The notes below the pieces were generated by a model. The model saw nothing but the letters and a program-made list of their open reading frames with translations, did not search any database and was not told the DNA's origin. The translations under genes and the position numbers were made by a program. A stretch of DNA of 64,000 bases from Heyndrickxia sporothermodurans (GTDB taxonomy: Bacteria; Bacillota; Bacilli; Bacillales; Bacillaceae_C): positions 1 to 64,000 of the forward strand of contig BORH01000020.1 of NCBI GenBank assembly GCA_018333075.1. The letters are read 5' to 3'. This document shows, one piece after another, positions 53,258-62,389 of the stretch (positions are counted from its first letter, which is position 1; each line of letters opens with the position of its first letter).

Positions 53258-54082
53258 ATGAAATATTATATTTGTGAAACATGTGGAGTACAATATGAAA
53301 GCTCCTTAAAAGAACCTGATACTTGTAAAATTTGTAATGAAGAAAGACAATATATTCACCCCAATGGACAGTCCTGGACAACTTTAGAAGAGATGGTGGA
53401 TAGTGGTCAATTCAAAAATGCTATTGAACGAGAGGAAAAAAAATTATACAGCATACACACAGTTCCTAGCTTTGGAATCGGTCAGACAGCTTATCTCGTT
53501 CAAAATAATGATTTTAATATATTGTGGGATTGTATAACTTATATTGATGAATCGACGATTAAAGAAATAAAGAACTTAGGCGGAGTGGATGCAATAGCAT
53601 TATCACATCCACATTATTATTCAACCCAAATAGAATGGGCAGAAATATTTGACGCTCCAATATATGTCCATGAAGATGATAGGGAATGGATCACTAGACC
53701 AAGTAATAAGATTATTTTTTGGACGGGTGAATCTCTGAAATTAGAAAATGGTATCGTTCTTCATCGTCTAGGAGGACATTTTAAAGGTGCCGCAGTATTG
53801 GAATGGAAGAATGGCAATGATGAAAAAGGTATTTTATTAACTGGTGACGTTATTCAGGTTGTCGCAGACCGCAAATGGGTAAGTTTTATGTATAGCTACC
53901 CTAATCTTATTCCATTACCAGCATCGAAAGTTGAGGAAATGGCTGATAGAGTGAAAGAGTTTGAATTCGATCGAATATATAATGCATTTCACCGCATTGT
54001 TAAGGAGGATGCGAAAAGCTCTGTTCTAAAATCAGCAGAACGATATGTTAAAGCGATAAACGGAACGTTATTTACTACCTAA
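53258..54082 (+). CDS. MBL-fold hydrolase with N-terminal rubredoxin-like zinc ribbon
   Basis: 274 aa. N-terminal ribbon CETCGVQYESS...CKIC (residues 5-27) binds zinc or iron in rubredoxin fashion. The MBL part has SHPHYYSTQIEW (a degenerate HxHxDH, with Tyr-Tyr where the usual residues sit), LTGDVIQV and FHRIV near the end. The loss of the standard metal motif suggests altered chemistry. A single gene with its own terminator. Confidence 0.8.
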   Translation: MKYYICETCGVQYESSLKEPDTCKICNEERQYIHPNGQSWTTLEEMVDSGQFKNAIEREEKKLYSIHTVPSFGIGQTAYLVQNNDFNILWDCITYIDESTIKEIKNLGGVDAIALSHPHYYSTQIEWAEIFDAPIYVHEDDREWITRPSNKIIFWTGESLKLENGIVLHRLGGHFKGAAVLEWKNGNDEKGILLTGDVIQVVADRKWVSFMYSYPNLIPLPASKVEEMADRVKEFEFDRIYNAFHRIVKEDAKSSVLKSAERYVKAINGTLFTT

Positions 54083-54084
54083 TA

Positions 54085-54121
54085 GAAAGCTCCTTTCTAA
54101 ATGTGAAAGGAGCTTTTTTAT
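54085..54121. terminator. Bidirectional terminator
   Basis: Stem aaagctcctttc / gaaaggagcttt, then TTTTT, between the convergent MBL and hydrolase genes. Confidence 0.9.
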
Positions 54122-54127
54122 ATGGAA

Positions 54128-54982
54128 TTAGCTTAAAATCTGTTCTTCAAGAAACATAGTAAGCTCATTACTGAATAACGTCGCCTCCTCCAAGAATGGA
54201 TAGTGGTTACTTTGATCAAAAACGACTAATTTAGAAGTTGGAATCAACTCATTCATTTCTATTGAGTAGAGTAAAGGGCATTGAACATCATGACTCCCGC
54301 ACATTATTAAAGTGGGACAAGTAATGAACTTTAACTTTCTTGTAACATCAAATATTTGTAATTCTCGATTAAAATAGTTCATGCGAGCTGCAGACATTTT
54401 TTTCGTAATGTTTAAGTTAAATAATTCATAATACCTACTAGGTTCATATAAAGACATTTTGGTTCGCTCAATTGATAATTTTTTTCTTTCTTCTGCAGAT
54501 AAATGAGGGAGTTTTAAGGATTCAATAAGCTCCTGCATTCTATTAAATTGGGGATGGCTTGAGTGATAAATACATTCTGGAGAAAATGTCAAATAATCCC
54601 TTGCGGCAGCGCCAACAATGATATTATATTTTAACCGATTAGAAAAATGGATTCCGTAAATAATCCCTAACATTCCTCCAGTGGAATGGCCTGCAAATCC
54701 CCATTGCTGAAATGATAATGATTCACGTATAGCCTCCAAATCAAATATTGTTTCCAGCATACTTAATTGATAGGGTTCGAAAGCTTTTTCTGAATTTCCA
54801 CTCTCCCTTAAGTTGACTAGATATACTGTATGAGTTTTTGTAAAAGTTTCTGCAAAATAATCTCCTGTTTCATTGAATTCAGAATAGAGGTGAGTTACAC
54901 AAAGTGGATCCCCATTTCCTTTAATAAATAATTCAAAATTACCACGGGATGTGTGGACATAAGTTCTATTCCAATTATTCAT
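54128..54982 (-). CDS. Alpha/beta hydrolase
   Basis: 284 aa, soluble. Nucleophile elbow GHSTGG near residue 97, catalytic Asp probably in CGSHDVQCP near 230 and His in QSNHYPFLEE near 258. The LRESGNSEK segment resembles the RGxGxS loop of prolyl aminopeptidase-like enzymes. ATG 54982 follows GGAGGA. Substrate unknown. Confidence 0.82.
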   Translation of the reverse strand: MNNWNRTYVHTSRGNFELFIKGNGDPLCVTHLYSEFNETGDYFAETFTKTHTVYLVNLRESGNSEKAFEPYQLSMLETIFDLEAIRESLSFQQWGFAGHSTGGMLGIIYGIHFSNRLKYNIIVGAAARDYLTFSPECIYHSSHPQFNRMQELIESLKLPHLSAEERKKLSIERTKMSLYEPSRYYELFNLNITKKMSAARMNYFNRELQIFDVTRKLKFITCPTLIMCGSHDVQCPLLYSIEMNELIPTSKLVVFDQSNHYPFLEEATLFSNELTMFLEEQILS

Positions 54983-55134
54983 GTGGTCCTCCAATGTACA
55001 TCAAATTTGTTATTCTTGTAATTCAATACAATAAGGCTCAACACCTTTAGAGCAAATAAAAGTTCATAAAATCCACATAAATAACTTTATACCATTCAAT
55101 TCTCTTGAAAAATAACTATTTGTTAAATATTACA

Positions 55135-55163
55135 TTGACACACATAGTAATATTCATTATGAT
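55135..55163 (+). promoter_or_regulatory. Promoter of the PadR operon
   Basis: TTGACA, 17 bp, TATGAT: close to the sigma-A consensus. ATTACAT (55129) and ATGTAAT (55162) flank it as an inverted repeat, so PadR probably binds here. Confidence 0.75.
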
Positions 55164-55185
55164 GTAATTAACGAGGTGGAAATGA

Positions 55186-55533
55186 ATGGGTGAAAATATA
55201 AGAAGTGATTACATCCGTGGTCATATTGATACGATTATTTTACGTGTACTTTTGGAAAAGGATAATTACGGTTATGAAATTATAAAAGCAATAAGTATAA
55301 ATAGTAGTGGGCAGTATGAGCTAAAAGAACCCTCGCTTTATACGAGCTTAAAGCGATTAGAAAAACAGAAATTTATTGAATCTTATTGGGGAGATGAAAG
55401 TCAGGGAGGACGACGTAAATATTATAAAATCACAAATCTTGGCAAGGAGTCTTATGAAAGATCACTTGATGAGTGGAAAATGGCGAAAAAAATAATTAAT
55501 CAGCTCATTGAAGGGAGAAGTGAGGAAGATTGA
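55186..55533 (+). CDS. PadR-family regulator
   Basis: 115 aa. Winged helix with the PadR signature LRVLLEKDNYGYEIIKAIS...LKEPSLYTSLKRLEKQKFIESYW and GGRRKYYKIT. First gene of a three-gene operon, and its stop codon overlaps the start of the next gene. PadR proteins next to HAAS-domain genes usually repress the operon. Confidence 0.9.
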   Translation: MGENIRSDYIRGHIDTIILRVLLEKDNYGYEIIKAISINSSGQYELKEPSLYTSLKRLEKQKFIESYWGDESQGGRRKYYKITNLGKESYERSLDEWKMAKKIINQLIEGRSEED

Positions 55534-56201
55534 ATGAATTAAAAATGCATGTCGATTTCCTGTTCAGAAAATATCCAATAAATAAACATATAAAAGAATT
55601 AAAAGAGGAAATTTTAGGGAATCTTGAGTCGAAAAAAGCGGATCTAATAGCAGAAGGACTCGATGAAGATACTGCAGTCACTCAAGCAAAGCAGAGTATA
55701 ACTACGATTGATTATCTAATTGATGGGAATCGAAGAATTTATATCAATCAATATATGGTTGAATTATTGCAATGGGTCCTAATTTACCTACTTGTTTCAT
55801 GGATTATTACCATTCCATTGCAAATAGGGATAGAAGGAAACACTTTAAGTTTTTTCTTATTTTGTATAGCTATTATCGTTGGAGTAATTTACTTAACGAG
55901 AAGTAAAAACGATTTATCAGCAACTAAATATGTGAATACTGCATCTTTTGCAAAGTGGAAAAAGTATGTATGGATTATTTGGGGATTGTTTTTTCTGGCA
56001 GCTACTTTGTATACAACTGCTCTAAATTTTGGAAGTAATATGTGGTTTTCTAGGCCAATTTATATTAACGGCCCATATCAATTTGCTATTGTAGCAATCA
56101 AATTTATCCTGCCAATAGTAACAATCCAAATTCCATTGTTGGTGAATAAAGCTTTTAAATTACTAGACAAATATGAAGTGAGTGATTTAGATGAAAACTA
56201 G
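55530..56201 (+). CDS. HAAS-domain (DUF1700-like) membrane protein
   Basis: 223 aa. The cytoplasmic N-terminal helical part (residues 1-60, KHIKELKEEILGNLESKKADLIAEGLDEDTAVTQAKQSI) is the HAAS signal-transduction domain that typically accompanies PadR. Four membrane helices follow (about 75-95, 97-115, 145-165, 185-205). Starts with TTG 55530, overlapping the padR stop. It probably forms a membrane sensor with the next protein. Confidence 0.82.
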   Translation: MNELKMHVDFLFRKYPINKHIKELKEEILGNLESKKADLIAEGLDEDTAVTQAKQSITTIDYLIDGNRRIYINQYMVELLQWVLIYLLVSWIITIPLQIGIEGNTLSFFLFCIAIIVGVIYLTRSKNDLSATKYVNTASFAKWKKYVWIIWGLFFLAATLYTTALNFGSNMWFSRPIYINGPYQFAIVAIKFILPIVTIQIPLLVNKAFKLLDKYEVSDLDEN

Positions 56202-56745
56202 AAACAGGATAATTGTTGGCCTATTAATGATCGGAATAGCTATTTTTTTAGTTGTAAATCTATTGATTATCCCTCACAAACATGCCAAAGAGCTGCAATA
56301 CGCCGAAGACCAAAAGGAAGCTATAACCCATGACTTAGATAGTATTTTAAAATATCAAAATGCTTATTTAGGAAATGCATCCAATTCAATTAATTTGTTT
56401 AATCATCTTCCACTAAGTGAATACGGAACATCATTTCAAATTTATTCGGAGCAACTTACTATTGAAGTGAAATATGATCAATCAATTGATGAAATTGGCG
56501 AGAAGAAGACTTTTCGTTCATTAATATACAATTCGACTGCTGCCTTTGCATTAATTGGTAATTTACAGGAGATTAGATATCGATTTAATGATACATCCTA
56601 TACTGTAAAACGTACGAAAATAGAAAACTTATATAAAAATTTTGAGGATATACTAAATAAAGCGATCTGGAAAAGTGAAGTTCAGAAAAAATTGAGGGAT
56701 GACCGATATGTGGAAAATAGAAAAGCGATATTTGTAAAGGAATAA
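56191..56745 (+). CDS. DUF4825 membrane-anchored protein
   Basis: 184 aa. One N-terminal membrane anchor (residues 8-28), then an extracellular domain with YQNAYLGNASNSINLFNHLPLSEYG, the core of DUF4825. It overlaps the HAAS gene by 11 bp. The domain also occurs beside beta-lactam sensors and anti-sigma-like proteins. Its ligand is unknown. Confidence 0.75.
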   Translation: MKTRNRIIVGLLMIGIAIFLVVNLLIIPHKHAKELQYAEDQKEAITHDLDSILKYQNAYLGNASNSINLFNHLPLSEYGTSFQIYSEQLTIEVKYDQSIDEIGEKKTFRSLIYNSTAAFALIGNLQEIRYRFNDTSYTVKRTKIENLYKNFEDILNKAIWKSEVQKKLRDDRYVENRKAIFVKE

Positions 56746-56758
56746 AATTAGTTTATAG

Positions 56759-56803
56759 AACCAGCTTTCAACAAATTATTTGTAGTTGACGCTGGTCTTT
56801 TTA
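56759..56803 (+). terminator. Terminator of the PadR operon
   Basis: Stem accagc / gctggt extended inward by tcaac / gttga, then TCTTTTT. Confidence 0.8.
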
Positions 56804-56812
56804 GTTTGGATA

Positions 56813-57007
56813 CTATAAGGTTCCTTTAAAAATCAAACCTAATAAAGCCGCAATAATGGTTCCTAATATAATGCGCAATATCCAAGTAGTATTACTTTTA
56901 ATTGATGAAATATCTTCTTTAATATCTTTTATACTTGCTTCTGCCACGGCTAAACGAGTTTTTACCTCAGTCATATCCTCTTCTAATTTCTTAATCCTCT
57001 CCTCCAT
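56813..57007 (-). CDS. XhlA-like hemolysin/phage lysis protein
   Basis: 64 aa. A coiled-coil N-terminus (MEERIKKLEEDMTEVKTRLAVAEASIKDIKEDISSIKS) and one C-terminal membrane helix introduced by NTTWILRIILG, the XhlA signature. In PBSX it works with a holin in host lysis. Here it stands alone with no other phage gene, so it is a remnant or a domesticated membrane protein. GGTGG precedes the ATG. Confidence 0.72.
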   Translation of the reverse strand: MEERIKKLEEDMTEVKTRLAVAEASIKDIKEDISSIKSNTTWILRIILGTIIAALLGLIFKGTL

Positions 57008-57162
57008 ATTATACCACCTTTAATAAAACAAATATTTTTATGCTATTTCCTCTCTATATAACTATTCAGCAATAATTTTTTTGAGTAGACAAGTTTACTC
57101 TTATGTATAAAGAATGGCTTTAATAAGTGGTTTTTTTAGAGATAAGAAAGTTTATCTTTTTT

Positions 57163-57712
57163 AAGAGTATAAGTTATGATGTGAATCAAGCGTGGAAAAA
57201 TAGCTCAACAGCTTTAGTGGCGATTCAATCCTTAAAGGATTTAGATATCAACTGGATTGAACAGCCTGTTATCGCAGATGATATAGATGCAATGGCATAC
57301 ATAAAAACAAAAACAGACATTCCGCTGATGATGGATGAAGGATTAAAAGGAGCTCGTGAAATGAGAGAAATCATTCACAAAAGGGCAGCAGATAAAGTGA
57401 ATATAAAATTGATGAAGTGTGGAGGAATTTATCCTGCTGTGAAGCTAGCACATCAAGCAGAAATGGCAGGAATTGAATGTCAAATTGGTTCGATGGTTGA
57501 ATCATCTGTTGGGTCAGCTGCAGGATATCATGTTGCCTTTTAAAAAAATAGTTACAAGTGTTGAATTAACCGGGCTAAAGTATTCAAAGGATATTGGGAG
57601 TTAATATTATGATATTTCATTTAAACGTTTAACAGAGCATGAAGACTTAGGAGTAAATGTTAATGAAGAGGTTTTACGTGAATTAACAGTCTTTCACGAA
57701 ATCGTAAAGTAA
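57163..57712 (+). pseudogene. Dipeptide epimerase (YkfB-like) remnant
   Basis: The first readable part is DVNQAWKNSSTALVAIQSL...WIEQPVIADDIDAMAYI...MMDEGLKGAREM...VNIKLMKCGG, the C-terminal barrel of an enolase-superfamily L-Ala-D/L-Glu epimerase. After IGSMVESSVGSAAGYHVAF a stop at 57541 breaks the frame; the tail (KKIVTSVELTG..., then LTEHEDLGVNVNEEVLRELTVFHEIVK) continues with more frame changes to 57712. The N-terminal half, with the capping domain and catalytic Lys, is missing. The intact enzyme converts murein dipeptides. Confidence 0.85.
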
Positions 57713-57724
57713 GGAGAAGTGTTT

Positions 57725-58432
57725 ATGAAAGTTATTTTTGAAGGCACATTAAATAACGAAGAGGTTCCATTTAAGATATCGATGTTGTCCTTAAGTCATT
57801 TACATCAAATTTTAGAATTACAGCATCTTGTTATTGATTCATTAGAAAATAAAGACATATTACAGCCCCTCACATTAGATGAGTTTGAGTATATTCTGGG
57901 AGGGAATGGAATGATAATTGGAGCGTTCGTAAATGATGACCTTATAGCATTTCGAGCGCTCCTAATCCCACTGATTGATCAAGACCATCTAGGATTAGAT
58001 ATAGGTTTAGCTGAAGAGGATTTATCTAGTGTTATTTATCAAGAAATCTCGAATGTCCATCTAAAATATCGTGGTAATCGGTTACAACAAACGTTAGCCT
58101 CTATCATTATGAAACAGCTCTCTAAACTAGATCAGCAATACTCTTATATTTGTTGCACGGTAGCTCCATTCAACATTCCCAGCTTAAAAGATAAATTCGC
58201 TCAAGGGATGGGAATTGCTTCTTTAAAAGAAAAATATGGAGATCAATTACGATATATATTTGTGAAGGAACTGAATGAGAAAAAACGTGAGAATTATATA
58301 GAAAGTACCATGCTTCGAATGGATGATTTTGAAGGTCAAAAGCAGCTCTTAGCTTCAGGATGGCGGGGAATAAAAATGGAGAAAAAGGATGATGAATATT
58401 GGGTAGTGTTTGGAAGGAATGAAGTACATTAA
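57725..58432 (+). CDS. GNAT-family acetyltransferase
   Basis: 235 aa. The fold reads as GNAT: ILELQHLVIDSL near the start, IGAFVNDDLIAFRALLIP (strand 4), NVHLKYRGNRLQQTLASIIMKQL with the acetyl-CoA loop in R/G-x-x-x-G-N form, then CCTVAPFNIPSLKDKFAQGMG. ATG 57725 lies 6 nt behind AAGGAGAAG. It follows the broken epimerase gene by 12 nt, so it may once have acted on the same dipeptides. Confidence 0.75.
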   Translation: MKVIFEGTLNNEEVPFKISMLSLSHLHQILELQHLVIDSLENKDILQPLTLDEFEYILGGNGMIIGAFVNDDLIAFRALLIPLIDQDHLGLDIGLAEEDLSSVIYQEISNVHLKYRGNRLQQTLASIIMKQLSKLDQQYSYICCTVAPFNIPSLKDKFAQGMGIASLKEKYGDQLRYIFVKELNEKKRENYIESTMLRMDDFEGQKQLLASGWRGIKMEKKDDEYWVVFGRNEVH

Positions 58433-58532
58433 TATTATTTTCTCTTCATAAGAACTGTAAAAAATAGTCTAATAAAAGGATACTCTTTTTTGTATAATTG
58501 AATTATGGAAAATTATTCAAAGGGAGGTAAAA

Positions 58533-58739
58533 ATGAGGAAAATTGGACTGATTATCCTTTCAATTGGTTTGTTAGGCCTTTCTATCATCCTTGGCATTGC
58601 AAAAATATCATTCTATCTAGATAAATTGTCTGGAGAGTTTTTTTCAGATTGGTTTAAATATGTTGATTTTAGTATGCTGTTTCCGATACTTATCGTTTTG
58701 ATGATGGGAATCATTTTACTCTTTATTAAGAGGAAGTAA
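58533..58739 (+). CDS. Small membrane protein, 68 aa
   Basis: Two membrane helices (residues 4-25 and 47-65) joined by a polar loop (FYLDKLSGEFFSDWFKYVDFS). No domain recognised. GGGAGG gives a strong ribosome site, so expression is likely. Confidence 0.6.
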   Translation: MRKIGLIILSIGLLGLSIILGIAKISFYLDKLSGEFFSDWFKYVDFSMLFPILIVLMMGIILLFIKRK

Positions 58740-58790
58740 AATATGAAATCAATAAAAATATTACATGCTTAAACAATTTTCATAAAAAAT

Positions 58791-58831
58791 AGAGAGAGCT
58801 ATACGGTTCACTCCTGCATAGCTCTTTTTGC
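58791..58831. terminator. Bidirectional terminator
   Basis: Stem agagctat / atagctct, then TTTTTG, between the small membrane protein and the convergent EamA gene. Confidence 0.85.
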
Positions 58832-58832
58832 T

Positions 58833-59753
58833 TTAATGATTTTGAACGGGACGACGATGAATCAATTTTTTAAAGAAAATAGTATTAGTTTTAAAGAATG
58901 AAAATAAGTAACAGCCAATGACCACGATTCCACTGCCAATCCCCTGCATCCATGTTAGTTGCTCGTTCAAGAAAATAAATGCAAGTAATGCGGTAAAAAT
59001 AGGGTTAAAATTTAAAAAGTTGCCTGACATGGTTGGGCCTAATTTTTTTACTCCAATATTCCAAAACAGCATACATAATACAGTTGAAATTATTCCCGTA
59101 TACAAAATCGAACCGATAAAGGAGCTATTCATATTTGAAATAGTAAAGTTCGAAAGATTAAATGGTAGCAACATAAGAACTCCAAAAAGACCAGAATATA
59201 GGGTAGCCATCAGCGGTGTTGCCTTTTTGGTTGCCCATCTGCTGCATACGGAATAAATCCCCCATACGCAAACAGCAAGTAGCATCCATATATCCCCTTG
59301 ATTAAATTTCAGTGAAAGTACAAAGTCAATTTTCCCTTTTGATAAAACCAGTAAAACACCAAAAAAGGATAGAAGCATTGAAAAAATTTGAAGGATATTT
59401 ATTTTTTCCTTTAAAAAAACAAATGAGAAAACAGCAATTGAAACAGCGTTTAATGTTGAAATAATACCAACATTTGTAGCGGTTGTTTGTTCTAACGCCC
59501 AAAATTGGAAGAGATTAAATAAAACGACACCTGTCAGTCCCATTAAAACCAAAGGTAGAAGGGACTTTTTAGGAGGGAGGATTCTTTTTTCCTTTGTCCA
59601 AACAATAGGAAATAAACACAAAACGGCAATGATCCATCGCAGATTGGTTAATGTCATTGGTGAGGCATGATTAACTAATGATTTTCCTACAACGAAATTT
59701 CCTCCCCATAATAAACTAGTTAATAAGAGTAATAAGTAATAAAATATCGGCAC
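58833..59753 (-). CDS. EamA-family (DMT) transporter
   Basis: 306 aa, ten membrane helices in two EamA repeats (residues 5-140 and 150-285). LTSLLWGGNFVVGKSLV and the second-repeat segment VWGIYSVCSRWATKK are typical. Members export amino acids or metabolites. It is divergent from an Lrp-type gene, which in such pairs usually regulates it. GTG start at 59753. Confidence 0.85.
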   Translation of the reverse strand: MPIFYYLLLLLTSLLWGGNFVVGKSLVNHASPMTLTNLRWIIAVLCLFPIVWTKEKRILPPKKSLLPLVLMGLTGVVLFNLFQFWALEQTTATNVGIISTLNAVSIAVFSFVFLKEKINILQIFSMLLSFFGVLLVLSKGKIDFVLSLKFNQGDIWMLLAVCVWGIYSVCSRWATKKATPLMATLYSGLFGVLMLLPFNLSNFTISNMNSSFIGSILYTGIISTVLCMLFWNIGVKKLGPTMSGNFLNFNPIFTALLAFIFLNEQLTWMQGIGSGIVVIGCYLFSFFKTNTIFFKKLIHRRPVQNH

Positions 59754-59833
59754 GAATGTTCATTCCTTCTTATTCACATTTAGAATAAAGTGATTTTAAC
59801 ATTTTTCTGGATTTGACGATATATTATTTTGTA

Positions 59834-59844
59834 TAATCGGATTA
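59834..59844. promoter_or_regulatory. Palindrome TAATCGGATTA, copy 1
   Basis: An 11-bp odd-centred palindrome within a 13-bp match (59833-59845) shared with 63194-63206. It lies in the EamA/Lrp divergent promoter region, directly after a TATAAT. Confidence 0.5.
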
Positions 59845-59947
59845 ATTCGAAATAAATAAGAGTAAATATGAAAGTATTATTAATAATATTCTGTTTGGTA
59901 TCGAAAAAATGGGTGATTGTAGAATAATTATAATAGGAGGATTTCCG

Positions 59948-60421
59948 ATGGAATCAATTATAAGTAAGATATTAGATCAAATAGACCTTCAACTATTGAA
60001 TGCTTTACAAAACGAATCGCAATTAAGTAATACAGAGCTGGCTAAAATGGTGAATTTATCACCTCCAGCTACACATGCTAGGGTTAAACGCCTGGAAAGT
60101 GAAGGGTATATTGATCGCCATGTAGCGATTTTAAATCAAGAAAAGCTGGGTTTTGATTTACTATGCTTTATCTTTATGAGCACAAATATTCATCAAGCTG
60201 ATAAGCTGGAGCTTTTAGAAAAGGAGCTGAAGGCAATGCCAGAAGTATTAGAGTGCTATTGCCTTACTGGGGAATATGATTATTTGTTGAAAGTCGCTAA
60301 AAAAGATCGAAAAGATTTAGAAGGGTTTATTCGGAAGTTAAATCAATTAGGAATTACAAGAATACAAACGAGTTTAGCACTTAGAGAAATAAAGTACTCC
60401 ACTACTTTACCTATATCTTGA
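59948..60421 (+). CDS. Lrp/AsnC-family transcriptional regulator
   Basis: 157 aa. AsnC-type helix-turn-helix LDQIDLQLLNALQNESQLSNTELAKMVNLSPPATHARVKRLE and a C-terminal RAM ligand-binding domain (VLECYCLTGEYDYLLKVAKKDRKDLEGFI). ATG 59948, with AGGAGG 8 nt upstream. It probably senses an amino acid and controls the divergent EamA exporter. Confidence 0.9.
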   Translation: MESIISKILDQIDLQLLNALQNESQLSNTELAKMVNLSPPATHARVKRLESEGYIDRHVAILNQEKLGFDLLCFIFMSTNIHQADKLELLEKELKAMPEVLECYCLTGEYDYLLKVAKKDRKDLEGFIRKLNQLGITRIQTSLALREIKYSTTLPIS

Positions 60422-60436
60422 TTAAGCTAGAAAAAA

Positions 60437-60474
60437 CAGGGGCTGTCTGACATTTTGCTTTAAGACAGCCCTTG
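60437..60474. terminator. Bidirectional terminator
   Basis: Perfect stem aggggctgtct / agacagccctt between lrp and luxS (convergent). On the minus strand it ends in TGTTTTTT. Confidence 0.9.
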
Positions 60475-60491
60475 CTTAGATGATTAAGCTA

Positions 60492-60959
60492 TTAGTCTAC
60501 AAAAATTTCTTTCCATTCATCCTTTTTAGTAAGCAATTCTCGAGCCAGCTCTTGTGCCCCTTCAAGGCTATGGCTCGCAGCCCAGCCGCATTGAACCTCA
60601 TTACAAGCTGGTACTTCTGTTGCATTTAGTACATCTTGCAATGTTTTTTCTAATGCAGCTAGAATTTCATCATAATTATCATGATTAATGACTGCTAGAT
60701 AGAATCCTGTTTGACATCCCATTGGGCTTAAGTCTACGACATGATCTAAATGATTACGAACATTTTCTGCTAGTAAATGCTCAAGGGAATGAAGAGCAGG
60801 CATTTCCATATGCTCTTTATTTGGTTGTTTTAATCGAATATCATATTTATGAATAATATCTCCGTTTTTTCCTTGAATAACACCTGCTAAGCGCACATAT
60901 GGTGCTTTTACTTTCGTATGATCGAGATTAAAGCTTTCTACATTCATTTTCTGTACCAT
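60492..60959 (-). CDS. luxS: S-ribosylhomocysteine lyase LuxS
   Basis: 155 aa, normal length. Zinc ligands H57 and H61 (HSLEHLLAE) and C124 (EVQCGW), with the catalytic Cys C82 in PMGCQTGFY. It splits S-ribosylhomocysteine into homocysteine and DPD, the precursor of autoinducer-2, and so closes the methyl cycle. AGGAGTGA lies upstream. 69 nt separate it from the NhaC-like gene and no terminator is seen there, so it may be transcribed from the SAM riboswitch leader. Confidence 0.96.
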   Translation of the reverse strand: MVQKMNVESFNLDHTKVKAPYVRLAGVIQGKNGDIIHKYDIRLKQPNKEHMEMPALHSLEHLLAENVRNHLDHVVDLSPMGCQTGFYLAVINHDNYDEILAALEKTLQDVLNATEVPACNEVQCGWAASHSLEGAQELARELLTKKDEWKEIFVD

Positions 60960-61028
60960 GTAATTTTCACTCCTAAATTTGATTTTTTGAATGCAACCTA
61001 GGCAAAAATTCCTTCTACTATTAACATA

Positions 61029-62367
61029 TCATAAAGATTTTTCTTTTAAAGAAGGATTTGCTTTTCTTTTTACTCCTTTTTCTTTACTTTGAAGTTTTGG
61101 ATAACCTATTAGAATGGCTACAATCCCGCAAACTCCCATTAATATTGGATAGAATGAATAAGGAATAATGCTAACGGGTGAAATGGAAGCTAAACCCGCT
61201 GCTGCCAGCAGCTGACCACCATAAGGAACAATTCCTTGCCAGCAGCTTGAAAACAGATCAAGGATGCTAGCTGATTTTCTTAAATCAATATTGTATTCAT
61301 CTGCAATATTTTTCGCTAAAGGACCTGTAATAACAATGGAGATTGTGTTATTAGCTGTTGCAATATCAGCCACACTTACTAGCCCAGCTATTCCAAATTC
61401 TGCTCCTTTTTTTGATTTGATTTTACTAGTTACGAAGTGTAATAGGAAATCAATTCCACCATTATGTTTTATTATTTCAACTACCCCACCAATCATAATT
61501 GCAACAATAGCTAGGTCTTCCATACTCATAACACCTTTGGAGATGGTTTGCAAGAAACCGAGAAAATCATAAGATCCATAGGCCATTCCTATTATTCCAG
61601 CAAAAATGGTTCCCCCAAGTAATACGATTAACACATTTACACCGAGTAGAGCGGCTATAAGAACAATGACATAAGGCAGTTTCATAAGGGTGCTCCCCGC
61701 CTAGAGTTGCATGATTTCCAAGTGTAATGATCCCAAGTAGAATAGCTGTAATAATCGCTCCTGGTAAGACAATGAAGAAATTTACTTTGAATTTATCCTT
61801 CATTTGTGTATGTTGAGTTCTAACTGCAGCAATCGTGGTATCTGAGATCATGGAAAGATTATCACCGAACATTGCTCCTCCAATAACCGTAGCCATTGCC
61901 AATGCCATAGGAATATCTGTTTGTCCTGCAATACCTATTCCGATTGGAGCCAGTGCAACTACAGTTCCCATAGAAGTCCCCATTGAAGTAGAAATAAAGC
62001 AGGCGATAATAAACAGCCCAACCATTAATAAATTGGCAGGAAGTAAGGATAAACCAAGATTGACTGTTGATTCAACCGCACCCATTTCCTTTGCAACACC
62101 AGCAAAAGCTCCTGCCAAAATAAAGATAATTGCCATTAAGATAATATTTGAGTGCCCAGCCCCTTTACAAAAGATTTCAATCTTTTTTGTTAACGTTTCT
62201 TTTCGATTCATAAATAGTGCAAACGCACCAGCAACTATAATCGCAACGCTTAAAGGCATTTTTGAAAAGTCCTTTGAAAGAATCCCTGTACCGATAAATA
62301 GTAATACAAAGATAATCAAAGGCAACAGAGCAAGTGCACTCCCTTTATTTTCTTTTTGCTTAGACAT
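61029..62367 (-). pseudogene. NhaC-superfamily transporter, frameshifted
   Basis: Two consecutive frames make up one NhaC-type protein of about 445 aa. The first (from 62367) covers LPLIIFVLLFIGTGI to TSMGTVVALAPIGIGIAGQ...GGAMFGDNLSMISDTTIAAVRTQ and ITLGNHATLGGEHPY. The frame then changes near 61683-61688, and the second frame (KLPYVIVLIAALLGVNV...ADIATANNTISIVITGPLAKNIADEYN) carries the remainder. GGGGAG lies 8 nt before an ATG at the junction, so separate translation of the second part is conceivable. In methionine regulons such carriers have been predicted to move methionine (MetT). Confidence 0.82.
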
Positions 62368-62389
62368 TTTGATTCCCTCCTTTTTTATA

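Noticed and set aside
44538-57007. Prophage, suggested by a tyrosine recombinase and an XhlA-like gene
   Set aside because: They lie 11 kb apart, with ordinary chromosomal genes between and no capsid, tail, portal or terminase gene.
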